From positions 43,710,206 through 43,774,205 of the forward strand of contig OZ018338.1 in the NCBI GenBank assembly GCA_963969495.1: a DNA stretch of 64,000 nucleotides, read 5' to 3'. Shown here in pieces: positions 21,996 to 34,479 of this stretch; the first letter of the stretch is position 1, and every line of letters begins with the position of its first letter. Below the pieces are notes generated by a model that made no database searches, had not been told where the DNA came from, and saw only the letters and a program-made list of their open reading frames with translations. Position numbers and translations under genes: made by a program. This DNA is from Ceratothoa steindachneri (lineage: Eukaryota; Arthropoda; Malacostraca; Isopoda; Cymothoidae).

Positions 21996-24900
21996 TTTAA
22001 ATACAATGTATTTAAATACTTCACTGATAATAGGTTTATATAGCTGTTAAGAACGTGTATTGCATTTTTTAGCTTTGTCGCAACTTGTATGACACAAACG
22101 GTTGATTGCGTGACTCTGTGAGAGAAGATTGCTTGCATCAGTTCAAATTCATTTAACGGATGGTCACAGTTATGTTCGGTTGTATAGTAGGAGCGGTTAG
22201 CGTTATTTCAACTGCTTCATAGCAACTTCAGCTTCTTCGAAAAAGTGTGAGATGGAGAGATTAAACAATAAGAAAGACGAGGAATATAAAGAATCATGTA
22301 ATTATAGTCCTCCTTTACTAGATGATAAATTTTTTAGAGTGAAATCTTCTGACGAAAAAAAAGTGAAGTGTGTATGTACATCATGCAATGGCGAAATCTC
22401 TGCGGCAAGAAATGCTACTTTCAATATACTCATGCATTTGAAGGTAAGAATTTATTAAAGCTAATTATATGATAGTTAATTGAATTGACAAGTTTCGGTA
22501 TTTCTTATTTAAAAAATATGGCAAAATTTCTAGTAGCTAACGATAATGTTATGTAGCATAGGTTTGCCATGCGCGAACCTAATTGCTTCCTTTTGCAACA
22601 CCTTTATTTTTAGTATATGCTGATTGAAATTACGTGAATTATGGTAACGTGTAACAAATATCTTTCAATTATCTGATCAGGTAAATTTATCAATAAAAGA
22701 AAGCAGCCTGCTTTAAAGCAAAAAGCGAATAACTACGTGACAGCTCAAAGAAAAGATTCACAACGAAAATGTTCAGTCTTCGAGGATGGTCGTTCATGCA
22801 GCGGTGTTAAAGTAAAGACATTACCGGATTGTTTTGCGGTGAATACTAAAAAGGTCAAACAATCTGTTGTTGATAAGATGATTGCAGATTTTATCAAACA
22901 ATGTGTGCATCCCCTATCAACCATAGAGCAACCATCTTTTGTGAGATTAATTAAAGCTGAGTTCTGAGTTACAAATGTAGTTTACAATTATAGTATTAGT
23001 AGTACAGGTTAAGCTCTTATAACGACCGAATACTAAAGCGTTCGGATAATGAGTCACTACATAGGCTATATAACGAAGTTAAATAAATGAAGACATATAC
23101 AAAAACAGAGGTTAATATATTGCAATAATTTCATGAGAATCCACATACATATATTCTTAAAGCAAGCTATCATTTACTTGAAGATATTATTGAATAAAAA
23201 GTTTTGATGAATAATTAGTACAATTATTGATCGATTATATGTAGTTATTAGGTGAATTCCTATAACGATGTATTAGGTTATAGTAGCAATACCTGTTTAT
23301 ATTATGTCAAAACTAGTATGCCCGCCCGTCAACAATGTAGGAAATAAAGCTTGATAATGTATATATTACTAACAATATTGAAAGTCAATATTTTACTATG
23401 TAATTCTGAATATGAAGGACTAATAATATATTTATGAATTAATGTACCGGTCCTATATAGCTATAGGATATTCATATAGCTACATTTTATATATAAAATT
23501 TTATAGGCACACCATATATTCTCATTTCACTGTGAAAATCAATTTCACTCACAATAATCACACATTTTACTACCGCAGATCTAAATTCTTCAGTTGACGT
23601 AATTTCAAGGCGGATGCTAAGCCTAAATCTTATAGAAGAAGAGAAAGTGTCAAGAGCTCTACTGAAGAATAAACTAGACAGCACTTCTTACTTATGTCTT
23701 ACTGCATATATTTGGTCAACTCCTCACCGTAGCTTCTTGGGCGTTACAGTTCATTGGGCGTTAAAAATTTGCTCTTGATGAAATATGAAATTGAAAATGT
23801 CTTTACAGTTAGGGAGTTATCAGCTCTTGGGTGAAAGCAGACCTATGTGTTGTTGGAATTTATCTTGATTATATTAATATGTAAAATTTATGGAAATATT
23901 TATGAGACAAACATTGGACTGTTATTTCATTATTTTTATTCAGGAGAACATAACTACCTTAAGATTGCTGGACATATGGAGAATATCATTAATGAATACG
24001 ATATCCCTCTGCAGAAAATCACGAGCACCGTCACTGATAACGGCTCTAATTTTGTTAAAGCATTTAAGGAAGTTGCAGTCACTGCACTGATGCAAATGTG
24101 TCCACAGTTTCAGAAGATGCATTCCAGGTAGGTGAAGAAGATCAGAATGAGCACGAGCTGGAGGATCATTTCTTAATGAGAAGTGCCTTAGATCAGGAAG
24201 AAGACCTTTGGTCTGACACATGAAGCTTCAACCTACCTAAGCATGTGCGCCGTGCTCCACACACATTCAGTCTCATTGCCACAACTGATGCAAAATAGGC
24301 ACTGAAAATATCTTCTTTCGCAAATATGAATCATGCTGAGATGAGGAAATGCTCAGTATTATGGAACAAAAGGGGTCGTCCAAAATCAGCAGAGATTAAC
24401 AGAACTGTTTTCAACTGCTTATTAAAGGTGCATTGCATTGCAAGGTGGAACTCTCTGTTTGATGCATTGTCATTACTTTTAAAACACAAGGACAAATTAC
24501 ATCAACTCATGACGTCCCTTGAACTTCCAGCATTCAGAAGTCACGAGATTGAGTTTCTTGAAGAGTATGTCTCAGTTTTGGCACCTATTGCAGTGGCATT
24601 TGATCCCCTACAGGGAGAACAAAACTCTTTTTATGGAGAATTGCTCCCTACCTTGCTTACCGTGGAGAAAAAGCTGAAGAGCCTTCATTCATATTCTTTG
24701 CAATTTTGCCAACCTCTTCTAATTGAAGTCACTCAGGGCTTTGGAAAGCGCTACCAATCTTATTTGACCTTGGCAAATGAAGCCAGCGTTACAGATGCCA
24801 TTATTGCATCAACAAGCCATCTATCCTTAAATCTCCGCTGGTTAGATATCAGTATTTCGTGGGACAGTTCAAGCCACCAAGACTGTTAAAAATATTATGA

Positions 24901-25568
24901 TTCAAGTGATTGAGAACTTAGCAGAGGGACCTAAGCTGAATCATCCAGTAGTGTATCGGACAGTGACGATTATTTTGGATTTACAAAACCCACTTAAACA
25001 CGATCAACCGCAGATTTAGAATTGTCCAGTTACCTTCAGGATTCAAATAAAACACTTCAAAGTTTAGATAGCTATCTAAAAATAAAATAGTTATTTATTA
25101 AATACAACACCATCCTTCCGTCTTAAGATCATGTGGAACAGCTCTTCACTGGAGGACGATTGACCTTATCTCCAAAGTGGAGTTCTTTATCTGACGAAAC
25201 ATTTCATCAACTGATATTACTTAAATATAATGTAAATATAAATAGCTAACTGAAATTTAATTCTATGGAACTTTCTAGTTTTTTTGTAGTACCTAAGTCC
25301 AATTGTCATAAAATTCTACAATAGAAATTATAATATACAATTTCATTTCAATGGATATTTTTGGTTGTGATACTAATGGTCCTTATCGATTGTCATTATA
25401 TATCATGCATTTGAAATATATATGGAGATGTATCAAAATACATTTAATGCATTTATTATTTGATTACAAAATACATTTTCAAAATGTATTTAGGATCTAA
25501 ATACATTTTTCTCAGGTATTTAATATTTAGTATCGAAATACTTTAAATGTTGTTAGTGCATACCTCTG
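21996..25568 (+). mobile_element. hAT element with degenerate transposase, inserted in satellite
   Basis: Coding traces run from a BED zinc finger (22252-22443; CTSCNG and FNILMHLK), through QSVVDKMIADFIKQCVHPLS (about 22860), TAYIWSTPHRSFLGVTVHW (about 23703), STVTDNGSNFVKAF (about 24020), LPKHVRRAPHTFSLIATTDA (about 24235) and a 187-codon block at 24326-24889, to the dimerisation region LFTGGRLTLSPKWSSLSDE near 25140, ending about 25249. After LMHLK a GTAAGA donor-like site at 22444 and a CAG at 22678-22680 may mark an intron, but the phase does not fit. Stops and frameshifts occur between blocks. The right end reads TACCTCTG at 25561-25568, the complement of a CAGAGGTA hAT end. The left end has lost it. 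ATACAATG (22001) and ATACAATA (25569) are a tentative 8-bp target duplication. Confidence 0.85.
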
Positions 25569-25634
25569 ATACAATATGCTACCCTAGCATAGCATATTAT
25601 AGCCTAAATTAGCATAGTATATCTTACCCTTGTA
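25569..25634 (+). repeat. TAG-rich satellite, segment between hAT and mariner
   Basis: Short continuation of the TAGCC/TAGCA array after the hAT end. Confidence 0.85.
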
Positions 25635-26570
25635 TACGAGGGGCGGTCAATAAGTTTTGCGAATCGGTAGGGCAAAACAGAGTAAGGGAAGTGGCTGTTT
25701 GTGGGGGTGTTAGGACAAGTTATGATAAGTCAAGACCTGCAGCCGCACGCTCCTGCCTCGTCTATATAAGAAGCAGTAGCCGATCGCAGATCGTCAGACA
25801 CAAATTTTTCAACAATGGAGAAGGTTGAGCACCACGCAGTGATCAAATTTTTGACCAAGCAAGGCAAGAATGCAAAAGAGATTCATAAACGCATGGTTGC
25901 AGTGTACACCGACACCGCCCCTTCCTATGCAACTATTGCTCGCTGGAATAGGGAGTTCCGCCATGGTCGTGAGTCCCTTGAAGATGACCCCTTTCCAGGA
26001 CTTCCGTCAAACGTGATCAACGAGGACAATGTGGCCCGTGTGGAGAGGATCATCCACGAAAATCGACGGGTGAAGGTCCCAGAATTAGAGCGAGAACTTG
26101 GAATATCACATGGAAGTGTTATGAACATCATCCACGACAATTTGGCCATGACCAAGGTCTCTGCCCGTTGGGTCCCTAGAAATGTCACGCCCCATGATCG
26201 ACTTCAACGTCGTCAAAGTCCACAAGGCCAGAGTTGCACAAGCTGCCCTGCGCGAGTGTGGATTCGAGGAGCTCAACCATCCCCCCTACAGTCCAGATCT
26301 GGACCCTAGCGACTACTTTTTATTCCACCAGCTCAAGGCTGCACTGCGTGGACGCCGGTTTGGGGACGATGAAGATATCCAGCTTGCCGTCTCGGAGTGG
26401 ATTGAACTGCAATCGGGATATTTCTGGTTGTCGGGAATTCGAAGCCTCAGGGACAAGTGGTGCAAGTGCATTGAAGTGGAGGGTAGTTATATTGAAAAAT
26501 AATAGAACACTTTTCCTCATATCTCGTTTCCTTATATCCGAATTGCAAAACTTATTGACCGCTCCCCGTA
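25635..26570 (+). mobile_element. Mariner element with intact TIRs and internally deleted transposase
   Basis: Inverted ends of about 31 bp start CGAGGGGCGGTCAATAAG at 25637 and finish with the complement at 26568. TA at 25635-25636 and 26569-26570 is the target duplication. The transposase starts at ATG 25815 (MEKVEHHAVIKFL) and keeps the HTH (TIARWNREFRHGRESLEDDP, GISHGSVMNIIHD) up to VPRNVTPHD. It then jumps near 26205-26235, with a frame change, to VKVHKARVAQAAL and HPPYSPDLDPSDYFLF, ending VEGSYIEK at 26502. By comparison with the usual length of about 345 residues, roughly 130 are missing, including the first two catalytic aspartates. TATATAAG at 25763 may be its promoter. It sits inside the TAG satellite. 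Confidence 0.92.
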
Positions 26571-26690
26571 TTATATCTTAGCATTGCTTAGCATAGTATA
26601 GCCTAACCTATAATAGCCTAGCATAGCATAGCCTATTCTAGGCTTGTGTAGCAGAGTATAGCCTAGCCTAATCTAGTCTACAGAGCATCG
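26571..26690 (+). repeat. TAG-rich satellite, distal segment
   Basis: Continuation of the TAGCATAGTATAGCC array after the mariner, joining directly to the next 128-bp repeat block. Confidence 0.85.
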
Positions 26691-27170
26691 TCCGAAAAGT
26701 TATGATGTTATTGCTAAAACAAAATAATTGCCAGGATAACCTTGGTAGGACTTTGGATATTATTTCATTCGAAAGAAAATGTAAAACAACATAAGTGTTT
26801 TTCAGTTTTGTAGGAATCGGATAAATAGTTATGATGTTATTGCCAAAACAAAGTAATTCCCGTGCTAACTTGAGAGGAATCTTGGCACTTACATGTATAT
26901 CATTCGAAAGAGTATGTAAAACAACAAAAGGGTTTTGAATTTCGTTAGATTCGGCAGAATAGTTAGGATGTTAATGCCAAAACAAGATAATTCTTGGGCT
27001 AACCTTGGGAGGACTTTGTTAATTATAGCAATAGCAAGAGAATGCAAAACAAAATGAGGGGTTCAAATTTCGTTAGAATCGTCCGAATAGTCACATTGTT
27101 ATTAAAAAATAAAGCAAAACGGAGACCGATTGATCGACATTGTAAGATGTAGAGTCACTCGCGACCTGAC
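26691..27170 (+). mobile_element. 128-bp-repeat element, locus 3 (left end lost)
   Basis: Four units carrying the TTATGATGTTATTGCC-like core start near 26699, 26828, 26962 and 27090. They are followed by the right end GTAGAGTCACTCGCGAC, homologous to the hairpin end at 20.97 kb. The left terminus is missing at the junction with the satellite. Orientation matches locus 2. Confidence 0.65.
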
Positions 27171-27537
27171 TCATACTCAACTAAAAAGTTGAAACACAAA
27201 AATATTCCATTGTGGAAATATAGAATGGAAAAGCAGATTTCAGAAAAAAAGAGCCCATTCACTTTCTCTTGCTCTCTTCTAAAATCCTAAACCAAAGCAG
27301 ATAAAGCTCTGCCCCTCCCCCTCCTATTTCAGAGGATAAAGGCTGTTTCGAGGCCAACTAATGAACTCAATCGCATCACCGATGGCTCTTAAACTATCAA
27401 AAACTTGTAATCGGCTTTTGACGGTGGGTTCATTTTCAACTGCTTTTCTCAATCGGAATCGACGGTAATGGATATCCGAGGTCGACCAATCATCCTTTTG
27501 TGATTTCCCAAAGTAATCATTCGGCCCCAAGCGAATT
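27171..27537. other. Unassigned sequence
   Basis: A 68-codon minus-strand ORF at 27324-27530 has no motif I recognise. Confidence 0.4.
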
Positions 27538-27539
27538 TG

Positions 27540-28910
27540 TTTATTTTTTTTTATTTTAGGAGCCGATATGGCGACTGCCTAGTAGGGCAGAAGTCTCCAT
27601 ATTCATATCACACCTTACTATTAGGCTATAATAAAGAAGAACAGATAACTATGTAAATAACAAATAACAACGGTAAAAAGGTAAGGCAAAAACAACAAAA
27701 ACAAAAGAAAACCAAACAAATAGGTAACAAGAAGGAAGTGCGCTCCAGCGTTGGGGGTAGGCCTGCCTTTCCCCGGGCAGGAACATGCAACCGACAAAAA
27801 AAAACAGTCAAATAAAGTGGAGGAGGCCAGCCCCCCTCCAAAATGTCGTATAGTGCGCAGGTTGGTGTGCACGAACTAGTACCGATTACAATGGACAATC
27901 GTAGCAACTCCGCTCGTCCCGCTACCGGGAGGGGGTAACGTGCGCGAAGATCACCCAGACTGGGACATTCAAACAGAATGTACCGAGAAGTGTGGGGGAC
28001 AACGCAATCATCGCAATAAGGCGCAGGCGAGCACTCGTTCAAATTCCGGTGCGTCTCGCGAGTGTCTGATTCAGAGACGACAGAAAGCAACCTGAAGCCG
28101 TCGCGGCATTGGGGGGTAGGTCAATGGGAACAGTCGCGACGCAATGGCATGTAACTTTGAGGTTCCCTCAACCGTCTTCCCTCTTCTTTGCCAAGTCACC
28201 CGGAAGGCATCCCGTATTCCTGCCACGTAATCGGTGTGAGGCAGAGCGAAACGTTGGTCTGGTTGCCCAGTCCTCGCGGACTCTTGGGCGCCCTCATCGC
28301 TCTGTTTATTCCTCGCAATTCCTACATGCCCAGGAACTCAGAAGAAGATAATCTCGTCATTCGCCCGGCTCGCCAAAACCGCGGTGTCACAGATATTACG
28401 AACCAGAGCGTGGGGAGATTCCAATGCCACGAGAGCCCTCAGGGTGCTCTGTGAGTCGCTATAAATCACAATCCGATCTCCGAACCGCGTACGTCCTGTA
28501 ATCTACCGTATTGAGCAGTGTATTGCAACCAGGCCGAATCAAAGGTGTAGCGACAGATAGTCAAAGGTGGTACCCTCCAAGGTGGCATCCTAGGCAGAAC
28601 CAGGGGCGCCACCGGCCCAAGAGCTATACGGATCATTAGAAGTAATTTCCTAGCCTTAAACCCAACGGGCTTAGGGTATGACTGGCGTCTCTTCCTGGCA
28701 TAGGCTGCGGATGCTGTGAGAGCTGTTGGCGACTGAAGGAAGCGCAGGGCTCGCGCGGAGAGGCGAATAATGCACTGTAAACGGCGCAGAGCGAGTGGCA
28801 TCTCCTCGGCATCGACAAGTATACTCTGAATTGGGGACGTGCGGAAGCCACCGGTCGTCAGGAGAAAGCCAGTGTGATGGATTGAGTCTACCTTCCGCAA
28901 TACACGCTCA
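27540..28910 (-). mobile_element. I-type LINE, 5'-truncated: RT C-terminus, RNase H, zinc finger and 3' UTR
   Basis: The minus strand opens with the late RT region, VDSIHHTGFLLTTGGFRTSP then AEEMPLALRRLQ (28900-28790), down to about 28466. It continues into an RNase H domain with DRIVIYSDSQSTLRALV (about 28470) and VPGHVGI (about 28340); the tryptophan expected before VPGH is replaced by a stop. A C-terminal CDDCVVPHTSRYILFECP finger with a CPxLxDLRARY tail lies near 28020-27950. The 3' UTR is AC-rich and ends in an A-rich tail at 27540-27558. An RNase H downstream of RT marks the I/R1/LOA/Tad group. Plus-strand ORFs here are antisense shadows. Confidence 0.88.
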
Positions 28911-29319
28911 ACTGCGGAGGCATAAAAACTTCATCCTTAGTCAAGCTTCGAACGAACAAAGGATCGATAAAAAAGTAAAGCACCGATCTCAAGCGAAAAC
29001 TTTCCTTTTTGCTAATAATAGATTGTCCGAAAAGAAGACCAAGGATAAATTTTCCTTCCTATTGATTGACCTGATTGCCGGGATTATTTGCAAAAAGGCC
29101 CAGTAAGCAAGAAATAAAAAGCATAAAATGTGTATTTAGGGAAGAGAGATAATTTATGGTGAAAGGAAAGAAAGGGAAAGGTGTCTGATTTTAGTGTATA
29201 TCAACTGAAAATGTTACTATTAAAAGGAGGCGTTACATATGTGTAGGTTTGTCTTTGAGCCATGAGGCGATTATTTTAATAGCACTCATCTAGCGATTGC
29301 ATACAAGGGCATATGTTCC
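28911..29319. other. Unassigned sequence
   Basis: A plus-strand ORF at 28795-29106 extends into this stretch, but its first part is antisense to the LINE and the rest carries no motif. Confidence 0.4.
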
Positions 29320-29530
29320 GTACTTAATTTCAAGCCTAATACTAGGCTAAATTATAATCAGTGCATGTAAAAAACACTTAAAAATAAACCAAACCCAAAA
29401 CAAACAAACGCAAAACCAAAAGAAAAACAACAACAAAGAAGCAAGAAGAAGGAAGCTTGCACCGGCGTCTAGGTGAGCCCCGTTTCTCTCTATGCAGGAG
29501 CATGATACCACCACCTATTAGCTTTCAAAC
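29320..29530 (-). mobile_element. Second I-type LINE 3'-UTR fragment
   Basis: AAACCAAAAGAAAAACAACA, AAGAAGGAAG, a GC-rich patch with GCAGGAGCATG, and a CTAGGCTAAATTATAA end parallel the 3' UTR of the neighbouring I-type LINE (27600-27800), in the same orientation. No coding sequence remains. Confidence 0.55.
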
Positions 29531-30785
29531 CTCAGGTGACAGCTCATTAAGGGAGTGACTTGGAGTAAGAGTAGGTAGGATCCTAAATACTCTCTCATAC
29601 CTTGTATGTTTTATTCAGCCTTTACAGCGGTGTGAAAAGCCTGTGTGATTTTGTCGATTAGAAGAAAGGTTCAAGCGGAGGACAAATATAATTAATTGAA
29701 AGGGATCTGGAAAGGTACTGCTACAGCCATCGAGCCCTGGCAACCTAAAGATTGCGACAATCTCACTATCCGCCGCCTATTAATGTTTTCACTCTCGAGA
29801 GACCTGGAATCATTGTCGCTCTACTGCTATTCATCATCTACTGCCAGTGCCAACCTTTACATTAACCTCCAGAAAGATTTCAATTCACGCAATTGCAAGG
29901 CTCCTGACCCTAGAAAAACAAGAATAATTCTAACTGTAGTAGATGAAAAGCTAAGAGTTGGTGGATATGGATGAAATTCATGTGACCAGGGTGAAGGAAC
30001 GGAGATGCAACCTTTCACAAATGAGAGTATTGCGCGAGATAACTAGTTAAACACACAAACACATCTTTATAACTCTATCTAATTTTAATACTTCTCTCTG
30101 GTAAGTTAACTTTTGGGTGTAAATAAACTGGAAATGCCGAAAGTGGGATTTGATTATAGCCGGTATTTAAGTTTAAATAATAAATAATTCAAGGAATTCT
30201 GAATTAGTTCGAGAGATAATATTCTCTGTTGAGCAAGAGGATGATTATAAATAACAATTACTGTTTATTCTGGTTATATTGAAGTGGTGTCAGCATTCTA
30301 TTCATATCATTTATAGGAAAGTATGATTCACTACTGGCAAAAAAAATGCTTACCATAGAAAAATCCACGGAAAATTTCGTTAATGAAAAATAGAAAATTC
30401 AAAATAAACACTTATAAGACCACGTTATAAAGCGACTAGGCCTTCCTACACGCGCAACAGGGCGAGTAATAATATATTGTGTCTAACGACCAGTTTGGGT
30501 ACGCAAATTGTTAGCAGTGCCAATTGAAAAGGGCAAGATGCTTGTTCTCCCGAACTGATGCTTGCTGAGAAAGGAATATCTTTAAGCTGAATGTTTTCTT
30601 GATTCCATAGCGATGCGGACGAGGGTTCCGGCAAATGAAAAGAGTAGGGCAGCATTTGAGAATAGGTAGTTGGGGTAGTAGAAGTGACAATAGGAATTAT
30701 AAAGAAAACATTTTCGGATACATCTTGACTATTTTATATTAGTGAAAAATGGATTTAGTCACAAACAAAATGAACAGCTACCCAA
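29531..30785. other. Unassigned sequence
   Basis: Two short ORFs (29696-29974 plus, 30446-30655 minus) have no family signature. Confidence 0.4.
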
Positions 30786-30789
30786 TTCC

Positions 30790-31830
30790 ATTGGATTCTA
30801 GATGTAAGGGGAAGAAGATAACGAGGGATGTTTGGGGTGAACAACTTCAATAAATGCAGGTTTCACGTAGTCCAAAGCTAGAGAAACGAAAGGGCGAAGC
30901 CAGTCAGGTAAAGAAAAATCGACAAGAATGTACCTGAACAGACCGTCTGGGAGTTTGATTTCTCGAACACCAAGTTGACGAGATTCATGCAAGGATTGAG
31001 GCTGTATGTCTTGGTCTTGAGCTAGCACTAGCGCAGTAAACTCAATTGGCGATAGACGATAGAGTTACCTGCATGAGATTGACGAAATGCGAGAAAGCGC
31101 GTCCGGGACGACGTTGGAAAACCCAGGACCATATCCAATGTCACTCGCAGGTGCAGAATGAAATCCAAAAGACTGCTATCTCTCACCATCTTTGTTGCGA
31201 AAATATGATTCGCACGCCTCTGAAGACAAAATTTTGAGTTCTATCTAGTTAATGACAGCAATGTTGAGTGGTTGCATGAGTTGAGCACACTCAGGGAGGA
31301 ATCTGTGGTAGAAATTATTCATACCAAAGAATCGACGAGGGAAGTCTCTAATAACAGCAACTTTGCCCTTGAGAGGACGAATTCCTTTAGGAGAAACATT
31401 GCGTCAGAAAACGGAGGGTTGCGAGACACCGAAAGTACATTTAAAAATGTTGAGTACTATATGCACATGTTTTAGATGAGCGAATACCTGATGAAGATGA
31501 TACAAATGTTCATCTAAAGATGAAGATGTTATCAGGAGGTCGTCTATATATCAAAAAGAAGAGAACAACTCTCAAACCTGATCCATGAAACGTTGGAAGG
31601 TCTCACCACTGTTGCAAAGACCATAAGGCATTCGAATCATCGCGTAGAAGCTAAAAAGAGTGGTGGTAGCTGTCGTGTGCATGACGTGAGGATGAACAGG
31701 GTTAAAAACCTGAACTAGAACCAGACGAGAAAAGATGGAGTAAACAAACCGAGTCAGAGACTGGATTTTCTTGTTGACATTGGCTAGACATTCTATATCA
31801 TCCCTGTTGTCGCAAGGTTTCAGAAGACTT
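30790..31830 (-). mobile_element. Ty3/Gypsy pol fragment (RT and RNase H)
   Basis: Minus-strand blocks in order read SRLVLVQVFNPVHPH (about 31725), MIRMPYGLCNSGETFQRFMD (about 31640-31580), YIDDLLI as the catalytic box (31532-31550), FPRRFFGMNNFYHRFLPECA (about 31340-31290), then NVVPDALSRI (about 31110) and PDGLFRYILVDFSLPDWLRP (about 30940). This order (RT, connection, RNase H C-terminus, then the linker to integrase) identifies Ty3/Gypsy. Frame breaks are frequent. No LTR was found on either side, and integrase does not follow on this strand. Confidence 0.82.
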
Positions 31831-32460
31831 GTAATAATTTCACGCCAAAAGAAAGTATCAGATCAGTCAATTCCTTGTTATTACAAAAAATCTTTTCTCT
31901 CTCATTATCCCGGCTGAATTCTCCTCTAATTTTAATGCAAGTCATTCGGCCCATTTTAAGATCGGATTTTCTGCAAAATTTTTCACTCACCCTTGATTTG
32001 AAAAGATGTGTTCTCAAAGACATTGTGTGCAGCCGCCATGTTCACGAACTTTAATTTTTCCCGCAGATCAATCTGATCGTGCTAATTCAGGGCTTTGATT
32101 CACTGAGTTCATCATCAATCTTGAGCTGTTCACCACACAATGTACACCCAATAAATACAACTACTCTTATCCTTCTTTCATCTACCCGGGTACTCACCGC
32201 CCTCTTGTGAGAGGTCAAACAAGCAAAAACACAAGCAAATACTATAGGCAAACAAATGGCCCGAATTTTTATTCCCGACTGCGACGCCTGACGCTTTCAG
32301 AAATCGAGGCCACCAAAGAGGAATTTGCCAAAAACGAAAAAAGATTTTTAGATGTCTACGGGCGTAACTTATGGGCTAGTTTGTGACTTTAAATTTTTAA
32401 ACAAAATCATTAAGGGTGATAGATACCTCGTTCCGTTCATCGGTAACTATACAGCACTTA
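31831..32460. other. Unassigned, possibly upstream Gypsy sequence
   Basis: The minus strand is continuous with the Gypsy RT fragment, but no protease or gag motif could be read. It may be degraded pol or unrelated. Confidence 0.35.
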
Positions 32461-32464
32461 TTGA

Positions 32465-32506
32465 AGGCCGGCGCATATCAGGGTATCCCCTGATATGCGC
32501 CGGCCT
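32465..32506. repeat. Perfect 19-bp GC-rich palindrome with 4-nt spacer
   Basis: The left arm AGGCCGGCGCATATCAGGG (32465-32483) and its exact reverse complement (32488-32506) flank TATC. A partial third copy (TATATCAGGGAGG) follows immediately. The arms are far richer in GC than the surroundings. It would form a stable hairpin in DNA or RNA. Confidence 0.97.
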
Positions 32507-32604
32507 GTATATCAGGGAGGACCAAATTTCGGACCCGTTTATGTTTATATTTCTTTTTTAAGCCATACTTGAATTCAGCTATTCAGAAATAGTTGTTTAA
32601 TAAT

Positions 32605-32605
<1 letters not shown>

Positions 32606-32658
<53 letters not shown>
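32606..32658. repeat. (TA)n microsatellite
   Basis: Pure TA tract of about 50 bp, about 100 bp from the palindrome. Confidence 0.97.
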
Positions 32659-32660
<2 letters not shown>

Positions 32661-34470
32661 AATATAATGATTATAATTATCGAATATAATGATTAAATTC
32701 AGTATTTTACCTTAGCTGACGACCCAAGAATACAATAAGCTACAATTGATAATTTCGCTCCTGTGTGAGCTACTGTTATTTATTACCCTTGTTGTGTTTG
32801 ATAACCATTGTTAATTATCATTACCCTTTTCTTAGACTACTCTGATAGGGGAATTCAGGTTAGCCCCCGGCAACTTTTTATCTTGGATCCGTCACTGATT
32901 GTAGGTGAAAATACTTTTCCAATCTTGATATTCAAAAAAACGTTTCATCAAATACCTTTAGAAGTATCAAGCGTAGAGAAGACCTAGTTTGCACTCCTCT
33001 TCTATACTATGAAGTACTTTTCATGTCATTTCGTCTCCGATCGTCAACTCAAATATTTTAAGGTTTCTTGAACCAGGCTCTCTGAGACCTGTGCTTTGTC
33101 TTCTTTTTCATAGATTCCATTCTGATTTATTCAAACACCGGTAAATTTTTTTAGCGGCTACTTGCTATCTTTTGAAACTAATACCCCATAGATGCCAATT
33201 GGAGGCCAAGAGGTTCGTTTTTATCAGAGATCTTCTAACCGACGAGAGAATTATATCGCTTCTTAAAAGAGTAGAGCAAATTAAAAATATCTCCACTGAG
33301 ACAAACTACCTTAAACATTTTGCTGCTAAAAACAAGATCATCAATATTTTGACGCTTCCCTTTCGGATTCCTTTGGATGGTAGTGCGGAGTGAAGGAAAA
33401 CTTTCCTTGGATAGTTACTAAAAATGAATAAGTCACATTATCCTTTCTCTATAAATGGTTCACCGCTGCACAGAGAAAACGTCCACCTTTTGTAGAGAGG
33501 TGTGGCAGTATTGTTAATTGTGAGAACATTCTTTTCCCTAATTCAAGGATCAACTTTAACCCCGGTCACTGAATACGAGTTACTTGAGCTCGCATTTCAT
33601 TCTCCCATTGAGATATCCCCCCAACTTTAGTTGCTACGCAGTTAGAATTCATTTTGCAGTTTGTAAACGAATTGATTTATTAGAAAAGTGCAGACGCGCT
33701 CTCGAGAGCCGCAAAATCCAATGAGAATAATTATTGGGTGATATTACAGTAGAAAGTGGCTCCGATTCACTCTCCATGAAATACTATCAGCCCTCAGAAC
33801 AAGAAGCCTCTGACAAAGGACGCTCTTAAAATGAGTTATGCTTGCTTTAGTAATCGCTTGTCTTAGGGTATTCAGAGAGATTGATTATTACTCGCACATA
33901 CTCGCCTATCCTGCAAACAAACAGACACGAACAAATTTACAGTCAACTTGGAAGCAATTCCCAATGCGAAAGTCTTTCTGTAATATACATCTACATTTCA
34001 TGTATTAACGTTGCTTTAATGGCTTTAACTATCTCTTTTATATCGTTGATAGATAGAGCAAATGAGTTGATGCTATATATGCTTGAGATCTCTCTGCTGG
34101 AAAATCCATTCAGTTTATTTGCACAAATGGATTTTTCGGTTTGTGGCACTAAAGCTACAATTTCCAAGAATGGAAGTGACTTTCATTTCAGTCTTTTCTA
34201 TAACTACGCGAGATCCCTCGTCATTTAACATATTTTTTCTTCGCCTGTACTTCGAGAAAAAATAGAATAGTGGATTCATGTAGCGGATTGACAAAAAAGC
34301 CTTTGTTTGCTGGCTCTAATCCAGGACAATTGCACCATAGGTTTTCCTGGGTAATTTTTGCCAACCGTTCACAAATTAATGCTGATAATTCGATCTACTC
34401 AGCCCAAGCTTTTATGGCTATTTTGTTCGACTACCTTCTACTTTTTTATCCCTTTTAATGTCTCCATCCC
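32659..34470. other. Unassigned sequence
   Basis: ORFs at 33172-33393 and 33881-34228 show no motif. No repeat structure is obvious. Confidence 0.4.
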
Positions 34471-34479
34471 TTTATGTGA

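Noticed and set aside
22444..22680. Genuine intron in the hAT transposase
   Set aside because: The donor and acceptor look acceptable, but joining them does not keep the frame, and the element has other lesions. I left it as a possibility within the element entry.
24326..24889. Domesticated hAT-derived host gene
   Set aside because: The 187-codon frame is the longest hAT block, but stops and frameshifts on both sides and a recognisable right end show an ordinary dead transposon.
28109..28454. Plus-strand ORFs of 80-88 codons
   Set aside because: They lie antisense to the RNase H region of the I-type LINE, which has the recognisable motifs.
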